Shown here piece after piece: positions 12,030 to 12,207 of a stretch of DNA of 12,207 bases. Below the pieces are notes generated by a model. It was not told the origin of the DNA. It searched no databases and saw only the letters and a program-made list of their open reading frames with translations. Source of the stretch: JAZGAE01 sp036475545 (lineage in GTDB: Bacteria; Pseudomonadota; Alphaproteobacteria; DATDPM01); NCBI GenBank assembly GCA_036475545.1, contig JAZGAE010000078.1, positions 1-12,207 on the forward strand, in the 5' to 3' direction. How positions within the stretch are numbered: position 1 is the first letter of the stretch; each line of letters starts with the position of its first letter. The translations under genes and the position numbers were made by a program.

Positions 12030-12207
12030 GCCGAAAATTTTTTCGACGTTCTCTTTTCGGTCACGTTGTCACGGGCGGTGCGACGGAGTACATTGCCGTT
12101 GTGAGGCCGGTTTGACGCTCACAGTATACGAACAGTAAAAATTATTTAGAGCATCTTCTAATATTTGCATGTTCAAGTTTCGGAAAAGGAAACGCGTTAG
12201 AGGCGGC
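12030..12207. other. AT-rich non-coding segment at the right edge, probably upstream of dnaA
   Basis: No gene starts are supported here. It begins with a degenerate ninth repeat-like stretch containing the inverted repeat CGAAAA-TT-TTTTCG (12032-12045), and a second partner arm TTTTCGG (12054-12060) pairs with CCGAAAA (12031-12037). The last 80 bases are much richer in A and T (for example AAAAATTATTTAG) than anything else in the window. A purine-rich AAAAGGAAA near 12184-12192 resembles a ribosome binding site, but no start codon follows before the edge. Confidence 0.5.
12112..12141 (+). promoter_or_regulatory. Possible promoter pointing to the gene right of the window
   Basis: TTGACG (12112-12117) matches five of six -35 bases. 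TAAAAA (12136-12141) follows after 18 bases and is a modest -10. A TATACG at 12125-12130 is too close to serve with this -35. The AT-rich run afterwards would ease melting. Confidence 0.3.

Noticed and set aside
11653..12064. Short open frames over the tandem array, including repeated KIILRGRS-like peptides and a minus-strand 75-codon frame
   Set aside because: Repeat units of 38, 39 and 40 bases shift the frame from unit to unit, there is no ribosome binding site, and the peptides are low-complexity. The array is better seen as non-coding.
11715..12207. A classical oriC with DnaA boxes
   Set aside because: I found no TTATCCACA-type nonamer on either strand in this segment. An origin here remains possible but is not supported by the usual signature.

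Overview
The window looks like chromosomal backbone of a GC-rich alphaproteobacterium, probably a member of Rhodospirillales or a relative. The main reason is the gene order dut, coaBC, ubiB, ubiE | mutM, small exported protein, rpsT, which in many alphaproteobacteria sits beside dnaA. dnaA itself is not in the window; I predict it just beyond the right edge. This identification rests on remembered family features and gene order, not on a database search.

Left part (1-2829). A secreted protein with two SH3-like regions (minus strand) diverges from a D-2-hydroxyacid (glyoxylate/glycerate-type) dehydrogenase (plus strand). Next comes a lone gene of visibly lower GC content that encodes a PD-(D/E)XK nuclease-like protein. 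It has no methyltransferase or other partner beside it and looks like an inserted accessory gene.

Middle part (2897-9908, all minus strand). A tightly packed series is read leftwards: ubiE, ubiB (ubiquinone synthesis), coaBC (CoA synthesis), dut (dUTP removal), an Rrf2-family regulator, cysK (cysteine synthase), a MoeB/ThiF-type E1-like adenylyltransferase and a DsrE-like protein. Several junctions overlap or are a few bases apart (ubiE/ubiB 5 nt, coaBC/dut overlap, dut/rrf2 overlap, cysK/moeB 4 nt, moeB/dsrE overlap). The last four genes form a sulfur-handling module: a regulator, cysteine synthesis, activation of a sulfur carrier, and a probable sulfur-relay protein. The two larger gaps, ubiB-coaBC and rrf2-cysK, both contain perfect inverted repeats, and the first also holds a sequence matching the DnaA-box consensus.

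Right part (9955-12207, plus strand). mutM (fpg) diverges from ubiE, followed by an unrecognised small exported protein and rpsT. rpsT has a very good sigma-70-type promoter with a GC-rich discriminator and a textbook intrinsic terminator. From about 11715 to 12029 there is a non-coding tandem array of about eight 38-40 bp units, each an AT-rich core joined to a GC-rich arm, with hints of an 80-bp higher-order period. An AT-rich segment then runs to the window edge. The array's place between rpsT and the predicted dnaA makes it the most interesting unexplained structure here.

Two core enzymes carry an unexpected arginine at an expected key position: the catalytic His of the dehydrogenase and the last zinc-ligand Cys of MutM.
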